Assembly (NCBI GenBank): GCA_034620365.1
Contig: JAQGEQ010000084.1
Span: 2,046,001 to 2,110,000 of the forward strand
Source: Pegea sp. RAD2-039
Taxonomy: Eukaryota > Chordata > Thaliacea > Salpida > Salpidae
Direction of reading: 5' to 3'
DNA length: 64,000 bases
Shown here: positions 49,052-61,983 of the stretch, piece after piece
How positions within the stretch are numbered: position 1 is the stretch's first letter
Layout: each line of letters opens with the position of its first letter
Translations under genes and position numbers: made by a program
Notes under the pieces: generated by a model
What the model was told of the DNA's origin: nothing
The model's input: only the letters and a program-made list of their open reading frames with translations
Databases searched by the model: none

Positions 49052-51574
49052 TTTCTTAAACTATTTTTTTCAACAACAAAAATAAACTGCTGAAAAATGT
49101 TTTTAATGTAAAAAATTCTTATCAATGGTTAAACTTCTGATTAGTTAATGTTGAAAAATAACAAAATTATAGAAGAAGATTGAAAACCTTTCTTTAGAAA
49201 TGTTTTTATACAATGAGTACATCATTATTAAGGTAACCTTTTTTATTGTCATGTTTTAAAAACTTAATTTAATTAAAAACATCAGTTTAAAAAGCAAAAA
49301 AAAAGTATTTTCAAAATATAAGATTCCAAGATAGAAATATTTATCAAATCTAAATGTTTAAAATAAAAAGTAAACTCTTCTGACATCTTTTACAATTACA
49401 AAATAAATTTATTCTTATTTTATAGCAAAAAGAGAATTTAATTTTTTTTTAAATAATCTAAATATAATTTTTATTCAGATTATTATTTGAAAAATAGGAA
49501 TAAAAGATTAATTTGATAAAGTGAAAATTATAATGCAAACATAAATGTTATTTTTCAAAGCTAAAAAACTAGCTCTAAAAATTAAAAAAATTAGTTTTAT
49601 AATATCTAAAAGATGACTATATTTCTAAAGTCCAATTACAGTACTATTTAAACATCCTTAAAACTGAAAGAACCTCATAAAATGTTAAAAACATTTAATT
49701 TTTTTACTCATTTTTCCACAGCAGAAAAGCAGCAAACACTTACAACCATAAAGGCCAGAAAAGGCAGCGAAGTACTTTAAAAATCAAAGTAAGAAATAGA
49801 ATTGAGTTTGAAAATAATTTGAAACATTGAATAATAATCAAAGGTTAAAACACTTTACTCAAAAACATTTCAATTATTTTAAAATAAATAAATTATTTAA
49901 AAATATTTATATAAATAATTAACAAAATCAAAATTACATATTTTCAACAATCATTTTATTGCTAAATACTTATAAATAATTTTTAAATTAAATTTTCGGA
50001 AAGAAGATTTCAAACCGCAGTTTTTAAAGCTGTTAGTATACTGAGTGTTGATAAAGTTGTTGAGCGATTTAACTTTGAATGAAAAGCCTTCAAGGGCTAC
50101 GATCTTTACAGAAATTATTGAAGTTAAGATAACAGAAATGATTAACAATTTGAAATCGTATGAGTTCAGAGAAAAGACGATATTGGAAGTATTTCAATAA
50201 TAAGCAGATAGATTCTTTGTATGAAGAATGCCACATCTGAGGAAAGCTTCCCTATTAAACGATCCTTGAACTGATCTGAACTTTTGAATACCTTTTTGAA
50301 GATTTTCTACGAAAGAGTTGAACTCTATTTTGAGACAAATATATGGAAAGGTCAGCTGAGTTCAAATATTTCTGGTTTTAAATATTTGCCAATTTGGTAT
50401 GAAGTAGATAAAGGTATTGAATGAACAAATGATCTCTGTCTTGAGAGATGAAGATACCCAAGTTTATAATGATCAGAAAGTGGAAAGCTTTATTGTTGCT
50501 TAGATAAAAGTCAAATGATATTAGGTTAGACTTTAAGGGTTTATTTATTGACAGAAAACATTTGTCGGTACCTAGCTTGAGTTATCTAGATTGAAGCCAT
50601 ATGTTATACACTCCAAAGAAAATTGAAAAGTTATTACTGAAAAGTTTGGAAACGTCGGCAAAGAACATTCAACTTCCAAGACGATTTACAGTATCATTGA
50701 TGATGACTTGTCATTGACCATTTTTAGAAATTGCTTAATCTAAAAGATAAGAGTATGAATAATCTTCTGAAAGTTTTTACTACTATGGTATGTATAGATG
50801 ATACTGATTGTTAAGTTATTTGCTGAAGAAAATAATCCCTAGTAAAGACGAGACAACAGCTAATCACTGGAGGATCTTTGAGAAAGAAATCCCGGATGAT
50901 CTTTAGAGAAATTGATCGATAATTTAGCAACTTCTTTCTGTCTCTATTTTTATGAGCTGGAATAATGATGAAAGTTTTCCATTAAAATGATACATGGTTA
51001 GAGGATAATAAAGAATTGAAGACATGCAATAAATGTTGTATCATCTTTCTATATTAATTATGCTAAATTGTGATACTTTTCATTATCTTTCTACTCATAT
51101 TGTTTTGTTCGTTTTAAGAAATGTATAAATTGTCACTTGCAGCCATACAGTCAATAAAATAAATAAATATATACAAGCTTTTTTTTTATTTTTAAAGTCA
51201 CCAAGTAATAAAAATAAGGGGATATTGTAAAATGTATTTTTAGATGATCATAATTTTGAAATATATAATTTCTATCCTTTCATTTTATTTTCACTAAGCG
51301 AAAAAAACTTTCTTTAGTGTTTAAATTTGTTTTGTTAATTTTTTGGACAAAAAGTTAGTACTACAATTTAATATCAAAATTTGTTTTGCTTCTTTAGTAT
51401 TAATTTCTTCGACTGAAACTGAATTATAGTGAAGAAAATTAATCTCTAGGAAATACATAAGCTACAAAACATTTATATATTTGTTGTTTTTTACTTTACT
51501 TTATACTTCCAACGGAAAACAAAATATTCTAAAATGTAAGTTATAAGAATCAACAAATTACATTTACTCTAATA
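49052..51574. other. Intergenic, D upstream to LINE fragment
   Basis: No intact gene. From about 50170 to 51170 the sequence is less AT-rich and looks like a heavily decayed element ending in a tail at 51040-51175. No domain is recognisable. Confidence 0.4.
51040..51175 (+). repeat. Candidate retroelement 3' tail, copy 3
   Basis: TTATCTTTCTACTCATATTG is followed by CACTTGCAGCCATACAGTCA and ATAAAATAAATAAA. It matches the pattern at 7416, 22460 and 57010. Confidence 0.38.
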
Positions 51575-52865
51575 CTGTTCCACACAACAAGCTCAATACT
51601 GTATTAAAAAAAATAAAAATCAACAACTTTATCTTACAGTAGATTGAAGATTACTTATCAGGTAGAACCCAACAAACTCGATCCCAACAAACAAAGATCT
51701 TTATCTATTCCTAGTCAAATCACCAGTGGTGCTCCTCAGGGTTCTGTTCTGGGTCCCCTTCTTTTTAATTTTCATTGAAGACCTAATCAGAAGACTAGTA
51801 GCAGTAGATGATGTCAGTGTGTTTGTGTATGCAGATGACATCAAGCTATTATTTTGCAATCCTTCAAAACTTCAAACTGCACTACACACTGTATAAAACT
51901 TGTCTATGAGCTGGCAGCTTAGAATCCAGTCCACAAAGTCTGAACTTATATTTTATTCCGTAAACCAACTGCAAATTCCTTGAACCAATACTCCATCAAT
52001 GGATTTATTGTTCAGCGAGTATCTTCGGTCCTATACCTTGGTATTACTTTATCATCTGACTTTAAATGGCACAGTTATGTTTCCAAAATCTTTGCAAAAT
52101 CAATCAACTTTGTCTTCCTTATTATAAAGACCTTTAATTCTAAGAATCCATACTTCTTTATCAGTCTCTTCAAATTGTACGTACGTCCAATTATTGAATA
52201 CAATGTCAGTGCATGGATGCCATATCAAGTTGATGATATAAAAAATGAATCTGTTCAGGCAACATTTACGAGATTGGTATGCAGGAAACTTAATATTAAA
52301 TACGATAGTTATAAACATCGCCTCATCTTCTTCAATTTAGATACTTTGGAAATTCGACGAATTAAATACGACTCAATTCTTATTTTTAAAATTATCCACA
52401 ATTTAATTGACCTTTAATTTGATGATTTCTTTTCCATTAGACCTTCCTTCAAGTTATATCAGTTCAGACAACACCTATTACACCTTAATAAGCCCATATC
52501 ACCTGGTACATTAATCGAAGCGAATTTTTTCTCATACCGTACAACTAGTACTTGGAGCCAGCTGCCATCAGACACTGTCATGTCAAAATCACTCGCGTTG
52601 TTCAAGATGAAGTTGAACTGTTATAATATTGCCACAATTGCCATTTCTAAACTGTAAATTTTCCTTTGTTTTTTTAAATATTACTATAATTCTATGTAAT
52701 TATTCACTGTTATATGCTTTGAGGACTACCGAAATGCCATGTATTACATCTTTTGCTTTCCATATTTTTGACTAAATAGATGTTATTCGTGAGAATGTAA
52801 GTTAGCGGAAATTGTTCTCTTTAGGCACCCTCCTTCGCATTTATTGTAATAAATAAGTTTTAAAT
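51575..52865 (+). mobile_element. 5'-truncated LINE fragment, C-terminal reverse transcriptase and 3' UTR
   Basis: It begins at TTCCACACAACAAGCTC, the sequence where the LINE at the right edge of the window is cut off. It encodes GAPQGSVLGPLLFNF and the catalytic FVYADDIK with frame shifts between them, then an open 145-codon stretch ending the RT region (FKLYVRPIIEY, RRIKYDSILIFKIIH). The 3' UTR matches 23491-23905. It is dead by frame shifts and 5' truncation. Confidence 0.88.
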
Positions 52866-54196
52866 TGAATTTTGCTGTAAATGCTTAAAAAGATTGTAAA
52901 TATCACGTTGTCACAGTAAACTAACCATAAAAACAAAATATAAATTGATTTTGAGCTTTTACTAATCTTACATCTTCAAAAATGAATGTTTTTCAGCTTT
53001 AAACTTTAATTTTACTGAAGCTAACAAGTCTGTGATACTGTTAACATGCTACAACCTCAATCCTGTTACCAAGTAAGTTTTCTGTTCCTTTTCCAGGATT
53101 TATTGAAAATTAAAGACTTGCATCATGCCTGTAACTTCTTACGCTTAATAGTTTTGTCAAGATTTTAATTTTTATGTTTACAACTTTTCAAACTTAAGTG
53201 TTAAGTAGAAAATATTATTTAGTTGGAAAGTGTTTGAAATCTTAACTTCTTTGATTGTTTCTTTAAAGATAATTAATTTATTAGTAAGCTCTTGAATAAT
53301 CTTTTAGGATTTTAAAAGTTCAATCTAGAATTTGGTTGTTTTCTCGTGTTTGTTTGTTTCACAAAATTGTTACTAAATTTTTTTTTAGTATTTTGTTTTG
53401 TATAAAACTAAAATTTCTTATTGTAAATATCTGTTTAGGATTACAATTGTTACTGTTCAATTTTAATTCAAAATCACTTTTGAAAATGTAACTTGAATAT
53501 TATGACTTCAACTTTTCATCTGATTATGTTGAATTTTAAATTTTCATCTTTGAACTAAGCTTTCATCAAAGCTAAATTTTCATCACAACTGTTTTGTTTG
53601 TGTGAACCAAAAACCAGTTTATAATTAGTTAAGAGTTCAGTTCCTTTAAAGTCAGTTTTGTATTTATTTGAAGCAATAAATTTTGGTAAATTATAAATTC
53701 TAACAGAATTTTGATGAAACTGGTTTTTACCTGGGCAAAATAAATCATAAGAAATTTAATAAAAAAGTTAAACTCAAATTCTTACGAAAAATTGTAACTT
53801 TAAAGCGTATTAATTGTCAAAATTTCTCTTTTGAAAAATAACAAGTGCCAATACTTTGAAGCAAACATTACTAAATATCTAAAAACTTAAAAAGTGAAAC
53901 TTTAAAAATGAAAATGCTTAAGTTCATGTTTTGAACAACCATCGCTGGAATATTATAAAATTATAAATATCGTTTTGCAAAATTGGTTTTGCATTTTATG
54001 AAGTCATACAAAGAATATCTTGTAATAAAACAAAAAGCTTTTTTCAGTTATAAGCAATAAGTGATTTCTTATTTAAAGTAAATTAACTTCAGGTAAGGTC
54101 TAATCAAGCTCAAGTTAGTTGAGTTAATGTGAGGACCTTACTTCCACACAGATGTTCTTTATACATTTTCTAAGGATTCTAAAAACTGATCAACAG
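52866..54196. other. Upstream region of paralogue E
   Basis: No certain exon. The stretch at about 52930-52990 resembles the region just before exon 1 of paralogue A. A short ATG-led segment at 53047-53073 ending in donor GTAAGT could be a first exon, but its phase does not fit the next exon. Confidence 0.4.
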
Positions 54197-55248
54197 ACTC
54201 ATCTGATCTTTACTTTTTAAAGACTTCTGAAGAAGAAAAGAGCTATACTTTTAACGAGTCCATACAAAATCCAAAAGTTTCTATTAGTTCTTCGAGTCAA
54301 GCTTCAACATCAATTCCACAAGAGATACAAGCCACCTGTAGTGAAGGATCTTCTATTGTTGGGTTGGAATCTCCCTTACCAGCAACTTTTACATTAAATG
54401 GGTTGAAAGTAAGTTTGTTTCAAGGATTCATCTGAATTCATTCATTTAACTATAAACGATAATAGAGTGGTTTTTGCAACCGTATATGTGAGATGAAAAA
54501 TTTCATCAATTCATCGACGGAAAAAATACGAAAAATAAGAAACTCATTTTGTGGATTTACAAGATCCTATGTGTCTTCACTTTCACGTGAAAAGATTTTG
54601 TTTTTAAAGTTTTTGATTTTTTTCTATCTTTCTTTTTGTTCAAGCCAAATAATTTTTATGGAAGGTTACCTATCAAAAGAAAAGGTAATTCCTTAATTAA
54701 TTTTTAAGCTTATAAATAACGTTATTAAATGCGATTGAAGACGCCTCCAATTGATACTCTGGCAGTAACATTTCAGGTAATTGAAGAAGAAGGAGAAGAG
54801 GTTTGTATAAAGACTTGCTAAAAGCTGTTTTATGGCTGAAACTTTTAAATTTTCTTCTAGATCTACTACAAATTTAATCCTCCTGGTGGTCTTGACAGCT
54901 TTATCAGTTCAAATGATTCGATAGATTCAGATGATTCGGTTTCTAAATTATATGAACGATATTTAAAGAAGATAAATGATCCAAATCATGATGAAAATAT
55001 GTTTAGTGTGAATTTAACTTATGTAAGTAAAATTGTAAAAACTTTTTGAAGCTTTGATAAGCGAAGTCGGTGATTTTTTAGGTTTTATTATTCATATTCA
55101 GTAATGATAATTATGTTTTTATTTTATTTTTTTTTTAATATAAATAATTTATCAGAATCACGAGACTCAACAGTTCATTTATTCATATGATCACAAATGG
55201 GATACTATCTTTGGGAGCAACTTCTTGGATTATTTCTTTAAAAACGGA
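54197..55248 (+). CDS. Paralogue E of the single-pass membrane protein family, possibly incomplete
   Basis: I do not recognise the family. Exons: 54197-54408, 54493-54684, 54741-54800, 54861-55022, 55156-55248. The first is Ser-rich and acidic, and its 5' connection is unclear. The second carries the helix (ILFLKFLIFFYLSFCSS) after a basic Ser-rich stretch. The others read VTFQVIEEEGEE, IYYKFNPPGGLDSFISSNDS and YSYDHKWDTIFGSNFLDYFF, matching exons 3-5 of B in order and length. After 55248 the intron with a SINE matches B until about 55870, where similarity stops. The last three exons of B are not found, so E is either truncated or ends by reading through the donor (stop within 10 codons). Confidence 0.52.
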
Positions 55249-55435
55249 GTGAGTAGAATTTTAAATTGAAACTTTACTCCAGATAAAATTGTTTGGTTTG
55301 GAAGATAGTGGTTGAAAGATTCAGCGACGCCAACAGTTATAAGAATCGAAACTTGTAGGCGTTTGCAACCCTGTAAAACTGATTTAACTTTATACATTAG
55401 ATATTCAACAAAGGCAGAATATTTATACTTCTCAT

Positions 55436-55685
55436 TTAAGTAGCGGTTATCACATCCGCCTAATACGCGTAAGGTCCCTGGTTCGTTGGTCGTTATAGCA
55501 GCTCCTGCGACGCCATTCTGTCTATTGTGATGCGTACCTTGTTGGCATGGAGACTGTGGGTAGCAACTGGATCTCCATAATTTCTGCCTTGGCTTACAGC
55601 ATGGCCGTTTTCAGACGAAGCAGGCCATGCTGACTCGAATACTGATTTTATGATCTTGTTGTAGAGAGTCATTAGGGCAACACCA
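55436..55685 (+). mobile_element. tRNA-derived SINE downstream of E, co-duplicated with that of B
   Basis: tRNA-Val-like head (GTAGCGGTTATCACATCCGC, then AAGGTCCCTGGTTCG), body with TACCTTGTTGGCATGGAGAC, and a terminal hairpin of ten perfect pairs (55597-55606 with 55623-55632). Flanks on both sides are shared with the copy in B, so one insertion was copied by an inverted duplication. Confidence 0.78.
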
Positions 55686-55689
55686 ATAG

Positions 55690-58389
55690 TTTAAGTATCT
55701 CACTTTAACCACACAAAAAACTTATAAAATAGAAATCAATTATTTTGTTTTCAAATAAACCTCTGAAAATTTTAAATTAAGCCAAAACTAACGAATGTGA
55801 TTTTGAAACCTTTTTATTTATCTATACAATTATTATAGCTGCGGTAAAACTTAAAGTAAAACTTTTTTCTAACTAAGTGAAGGTGAAATCAGGAATGTAT
55901 CTTCATACTTTCAAGAAGAGAACTAGTAAGCAAATAATCGGTAAAAGTTCTTGAGAAAATAGTCTTGTAATATTAAAAATTATTCAACTGAATCTGACGA
56001 TAACCCAGAAAATAATCGTTTAAAGAGATAATTCTAAGTTTAGTTATATACTATTTTAATCAACTGATTTGTCTACAAACTATGTTGAAAGTTTCTTTGT
56101 TGTAGTAGTAGCTTGTAGGTGGCTTATGGAAATCTTTATAATTTTAGACAAGATAATAATAAGAAAGTAACAGGATTTTGAAAATAGAGTTTTTAGCAAT
56201 CAAAATTTTATGAAATAAATGGAGTTAGGTGTAATGTTTTACTTTAGAAATTGTTTAAACCTAATCATGAAAGTTCAAGAAATAATTCTCTCAGTTATTT
56301 TATTTTCTAAATTCATTAGTTCTATTCAGTTTTATCAAAAATTGTTTTGTATTTGCAGATTGTACCGACTGTGGAAAGTTAAAGTGTTTTAAAATCAAAT
56401 ATTGTATTTAATTTTGCTCAATTTTTGAAAAGCATTTGATGTTTAGTAGTCTTTTTTAGTAGTTTTAATATTTTGTGTAGGCAACTTATTGTCAATTTAT
56501 GAATTGATAATGGCAAAGTATCGTGATCTGTTACTGACATTTTGTCTTTAAGTTGTCGACTTTAATATGATTAGATAGCCTTCAAATAATCTCTTATTTG
56601 TACAAACTGCGAACAATAAATATTTGAAGAATATTAATTTATTTTGTAGCTTTTGTTCTTATAAGAAAATGAAGAGCTAATTTTGTTGAGTTTTAACCTG
56701 AAATTTTTCCTAAATATTTACTGTATATTATACGTTTGTTTTATAAAGTCTTATGCAAGTGATAAAACTATGCACCATCTTAATACCGTTTTATTATTAT
56801 TGCCCAATTAATTAATTATTCAAAGGTTCATATTTTTCTAACTTTAGAAATTATAAGGCTTATTTGGGATTATAGATTTTTTAATTTTTTACTAAATTAA
56901 AAGGTGTTATTAAAGTAATTTATCTTAGATGTAAAACCAAAACAATATTTTCTTGTATTGTACTTATCCGTCGTTAAATGCCTCTACAGTATTTCTATTA
57001 TTTCTACTTATTTTTAGGTTGTAACGCCTGACACCTTTCAATTATATGTTCGCTCATAAACTTGGTTTTGCTGAAGAGCTGTTGAATTTGTAACTCGCAA
57101 CCATGCGTTGAATGAATAAGCAAAAAATGATTTGCTTAAAATGATCGAATAAATAAAAAGATGTAAAATAAAGTGATGAAAATTTTAAATTTAATAACAA
57201 GCTATACTTCTAGAGTTTTAAAGTTATGTTAGCATTATAAGCTGGTAACTACTTAAATTGATATCATTTTTTTATGAATAATTAAAAAGTAACGCATATC
57301 AGTTTCTTTGGCAAGTATGCTTCAAGTAAGTTAATCAAAATGATCAAATGGTTTGTGTATTTTGAGATTTGGCAATCTATTTATTTTTTTTGGTATGAAG
57401 AGTAATAAGTATTTTAAAAGACATTATTTTATCTTATTGTAATGATATATACCTAATGAAAAGGTATATTAAATGAGACTGATAGAATTAGGTGATAGAA
57501 AATATAAACGTTGAATAATTTGTTTGAACATCTCAAAAGCATGTAACTGTGAGAAAATTAGAAATAAAACGCTTAAATATTTTTCTAACAAAAAAATTAA
57601 AATATTTTTAATTTTGTCTCAAATTGAATTAAATATCTCATAGTGTGAAGAACAATATTTTAATGAACAATTTTAAAAGTAGATAAAGTCGATTTAATCA
57701 CAATTTTATTCTAAAAAATATCAATTTTTAATCTAATTTGTATAAATCAAGTTTCATTTTTAAAAGTATAAATTAGTAGTAATTTTTGATATATGTTAAT
57801 CATATCTAAATTAGGTTACAATAAGGAAGATATATTTTTTTAAAGTTCAAAAAAATACTGATGTGATCAACCTAATATATTTTGTAATTACTTAAAGTAC
57901 TAAAACGAAACTAGGTTAGAGCTAGCAGCTTTATCTAAATCACTAAGAGCTAGTTTGTAAATTATTAGAAGAAATTAACTTTCTTATCAAATAAAAGGGG
58001 AAGAACTGATCATAAACTACCAGAATTAAAACCTGAGAAAAATGAGAAAAGATTCGAAAATATTTTAAGTTCTTCAATTGTTTACTTAATCTAAAGCAAA
58101 ATAAAAAGCAAACTTCACTGTGTTTGAAAAAGGCGCGTTCTCTTTATTCAAATATAGCGTAAATGTCATCATTTTGTTTCATACTAGACACTTTAAATGA
58201 CTTTTGGATCAATGACGACTTTAAGAAGATTTATTAAACTGTTTATACTTATTCTTCAATATAAACAATTAAAGTTTTCAGTTTTAAAACTTTACCGTAA
58301 ACATAGAAACTTAACGTGTTGTTTTCTTATTTTAAACCAATCAAATGAAAGCGACTTAAAATCAATGTAATTAAGACGGCTATTCTATC
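55690..58389. other. Intergenic, E to duplication II
   Basis: About 2.7 kb without a supported gene. Similarity to the B intron ends at about 55870. A repeat tail lies at 57010-57130. Confidence 0.45.
57010..57130 (+). repeat. Candidate retroelement 3' tail, copy 4
   Basis: TATATGTTCGCTCATAAACT is followed by GTAACTCGCAACCATGCGTT and GAATGAATAA. Same pattern as the tails at 7416, 22460 and 51040. Confidence 0.33.
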
Positions 58390-60415
58390 TATATTTATCT
58401 TTTCATCTGCTTGTTTATTACAATTTATGAATTCTAAAGTAATATGATTATAAAATAGTTTGATAGAAATAAGATTTTTTGATATAATCATTATATTTCA
58501 ACCTAAAGTTATTTAATAATTATTTATTTCACTATTTGATGATTATTATTATTATTTGCAAAACCTTGTTATCTAAATTAAAGCATTGGAATAGTGTTGA
58601 CACATCCTGGTTTTGATTGTACTAGAAAAATCATAAGCTTCCTAACATTATTAAACTTTCAAAGGACTGAAACATTCAGTGCTTTTGAAGGCTTCTTTGA
58701 ACCATTAACAACTAAGTGATTTCAATTTCTATGATTTGTAACTTTATTAGCTTGCTTATTTAACTATTTTCTTTAAAAAAAATAATCAGAAATGTTCTTT
58801 AAAATAAGGACTTCCTTAAATCTTTAAAAAGCTTTTATCTCTTTCTAAAATCTTTCTTGGAAATTTTTAATTGAAACTATTTTTTTAGTTTTCCTTAAGA
58901 ATATTATCAATATTTTTGAAATAATTTAAACACATTTTACTTTGTTTATATCTAAAATGAAACTAATTAAAAGTGATATCAACTTTACATGAGTGAAACA
59001 TTTTTTGGCAAAATTATTAAAAAGAAATATAAATTTGGGTTTATTTTCTTAAGAAAGTTTTCAAACTTACAAAAAATTGAATGTTCAATACTAACTCTTG
59101 TATAAAATTGAGATAGTTTGAGATTAAAGCTTATATAGGAAAACCTTTTAAACTTTTTTATATAAAATTATTGTAATTTCTAACACAGTAGTTTAGTGCT
59201 TGGAAAGTTTGACTCTTTTTAATATTTATCTCATTTCAGTTTTTAATTTGACGTTTCATTCTTGTACATAACTTTCTTTGCTGGTAGTTTATGTAAACTT
59301 TTGACCAATCTTAAGTCTTTTTAATTACAGAAAACCACAAAATAAATTTAAAAGTAGTTTTGTGACATGAACCATCAATTAATATTTTCTCTTTTAATCC
59401 TAATTAGAGCTTTCTTCTGTTGGTAGTTCTGCTTCTATTTGGTAATCAATTTTCTTTAAAATTAGACAAAAAATACAATTTCTAACTCATACAAAGTTAA
59501 CTTGGTTTTGATAACTTGACAAACATTAATCTTTATTTAAAAAATCGAAGCAAAATACACGAACAGCTTTATAAAGCAAACGTCAAGCAAATAAAATCCT
59601 TTTTACCACAATTGAAAATACTTTTAGTCAATTGTTATCTAACATATACATCACAACCAGTATGTTTAAGAGTTTTACCGATATGTTCCACCGCCGGTTC
59701 TACCCAAAAAACTCCGACATCCTTATAAATCTTCTCTCCGATTGTTCTCTTGCATAGCTGAATATTAAACTCGGCTTGTTCATCATCAATACGGTGGTTC
59801 TCGCATTTGACCATGAAAGTGTGGACTTCACCTCTACTTAGAACTATTTCCATATGGCAACTGTGGTTGTCCATAAATTTTCTGAAGGAATTAAAGTGTA
59901 ACTTGAGCAATGGTTTCTTTAAAATGAATTTCATAAAAGCCAATTAATGTGTTACTCACATATATTCTCGATCAAAAAAATATTCGTCATGTATGTCATC
60001 AAAACTTGGACATTTTATACATTGACTTTGGTTTATACATTCAACATTCAAGATAACTGAGAAAATCCCAAGGCAAAAGCAAAGATTCAAAAAGATCTAG
60101 ATAAAATTAATTATCATTAAGATCAGATTATTAAGATTTTAAAGTATTGACATAAACAAAAACATTTAAATATTTTGTTTACAAGATAATCTATCTTAAA
60201 AAGATTTTTTCTTGCATTTTCACCCTTTTAATTAAAACCACCTAAAACTTTATTATAAATTATTTTAAACATTGATCTATATAAATACAAACATTAAACT
60301 TGTTATTAATAGGTTTGATTATCTGAAAAAGATTCTTAACGACATAATGATATAGTAAATCAACAAAGCAATTATAGGTCATCTGTTAACAGCTGGTTGG
60401 AGCATTAATTGGAAT
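58390..60415. repeat. Segmental duplication II, right copy (partner 41886-43232)
   Basis: It matches the left copy on both sides of a ~670-bp stretch (about 58930-59605) that only this copy has. The copy contains exons 2 and 3 of F2. It ends in intron 1 of F2, which explains why F1 has no first exon. Confidence 0.85.
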
Positions 60416-60537
60416 GGTAATAAACAAACCAATAATCTTTACTTTTTGTAGTTATTGAAATATACTTGAAATACAGTTTGTTAAATAAACACCAGTCAGA
60501 TAAGAAAGAAAAGAATTCAAAAACTTACTTGATTCAT
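59635..60537 (-). CDS. F2: small secreted cysteine-containing protein
   Basis: Three exons (60529-60537, 59960-60096, 59635-59881) give 130 residues. I do not recognise the family. MNQ from the first exon joins IFLNLCFCLGIFSVILNV to make a clear signal peptide. The mature part has eight Cys: VEC, SQCIKC, NHSC, VKC, QLC and HTGCDVYVR among them. That even number would suit a disulfide-bonded extracellular protein. It contains acidic patches (SFDDIHDEYFFDREY) and no further helix. The first exon codes only three residues, and its donor GTAAGT and the acceptor TTTTATCTAG are good. Function cannot be told; a secreted ligand, inhibitor or structural protein are all possible. Its duplicate F1 is broken, so this is the working copy in the window. 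Confidence 0.68.
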
Positions 60538-61983
60538 TTTTATATTTTACTTTCAAGTGAGTTAGGTTAGTAGATAAAGAAGTCTTCTTCTATTAGTAAC
60601 AAAGATAACTTCAAAGTAATAGATGTATTTATGATTTGTATCATGAAACTCAACTGTTATATATACAATTTTCATAGTGCTAAAAATAATCTTGCAGTCT
60701 CTTCTTTACTATCTATTTTTGATATTTCATTGTCTATTCAAAATTACTTTTTGAAATTTACAAAGCTTGAAATTGGTTAGTCAAGCTTAGATGTAACTTG
60801 ATAAACTGTCTCGTTTATTTGATGCAAAATATTTTTTAAAAAGTGTTTTCTCATCAAATTCAAAGTAGAATTTGAAACCGATTAGCGAAAATAATTCCAT
60901 GAATATTTTCTAATGTGCGTGATATTTATCGATGTAATGAAAATTCGTCGATGTATAACGACTTTAATAATAAGTTTCAAAATAATATTAGTCATAAAAG
61001 ATTTTGTACCATTTATCTATGTACAAATCTGTAAAATCAATTAAAACAATAGAATGATTTCATCAAATTTTGTTCGGAGAAACTACTAACAAATTTTTCT
61101 TTTATAAAGTCTATCTTGCATAAAACCTAGTATGTAGTTATATTAAATGTAGCGATCTAGAAGATGAATTGACTGTCATCTTTACAATTGAGATATGATG
61201 ATTGAGTTACCTTCGAAAACAACAAAGATTTACTATTTTTCAAAACTTACACTTCAGACTGTTATTTTGAAGTTTGCAAAATCAAAATAATTTAGTTAAT
61301 ATTGATGTATTTTAAGTCCTCTAATTAGAATTTACTTATAATCTTCTGCTTTTAGATTTCAAATTAGCTTAAAATGACATTCTGTATCAAAATAAACTAT
61401 GAATTTTACTTAATGTATAATTATCAACAAAACAGAATTAGAATTTTAAGTAGAAATTGATATCAACTTTCTTACTTTAAACATGATTATTATTAGATTC
61501 TATAGTAACTTTAGTAAACTTTATAACAATTGTAGCGTTTCTAGATATTCAAATGAAAAAATGATAATAACATAATCTATTATTCAAGTTACTTGTAGGT
61601 TTTTTTTAGATTTTTAAAGAAAGCTTATTTGTTTAATCATTATGTATGCTTGATATACAAAGTAAATAATGACTAAAGAAGTATTATTTTAAGTTTTTTA
61701 AAATATAAAATACCTAGTCTACTTCTTAGACAAAATAAATTCTCCTTTTCAATAGATATTTGTTAACAATTCAAACCTTAAATTAGATACAAATATATGA
61801 TTTTTGATACTTACTTAAACTACTTATTGTGTTATGCACCTTAAAAGAATGGTTTCATTTTTCTATCATATAGAAAGTTAGTACTACAGTATAAAATAAT
61901 TAAAGTTGAACGGTTATTTAATCAGAAAGAAGCAATCAGAAAGAGCAACCAACTGATTTCAAATACAAAGTTCGAGGTCCACC
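60538..61983. other. Intergenic and LINE 5' UTR
   Basis: No gene is seen. The last ~80 bp (about 61905-61983, less AT-rich, ending GGTCCACC before the ATG) are probably 5' UTR of the LINE. Confidence 0.45.

Noticed and set aside
52100..52318. Minus-strand 72-codon frame
   Set aside because: Antisense to the LINE reverse-transcriptase fragment.
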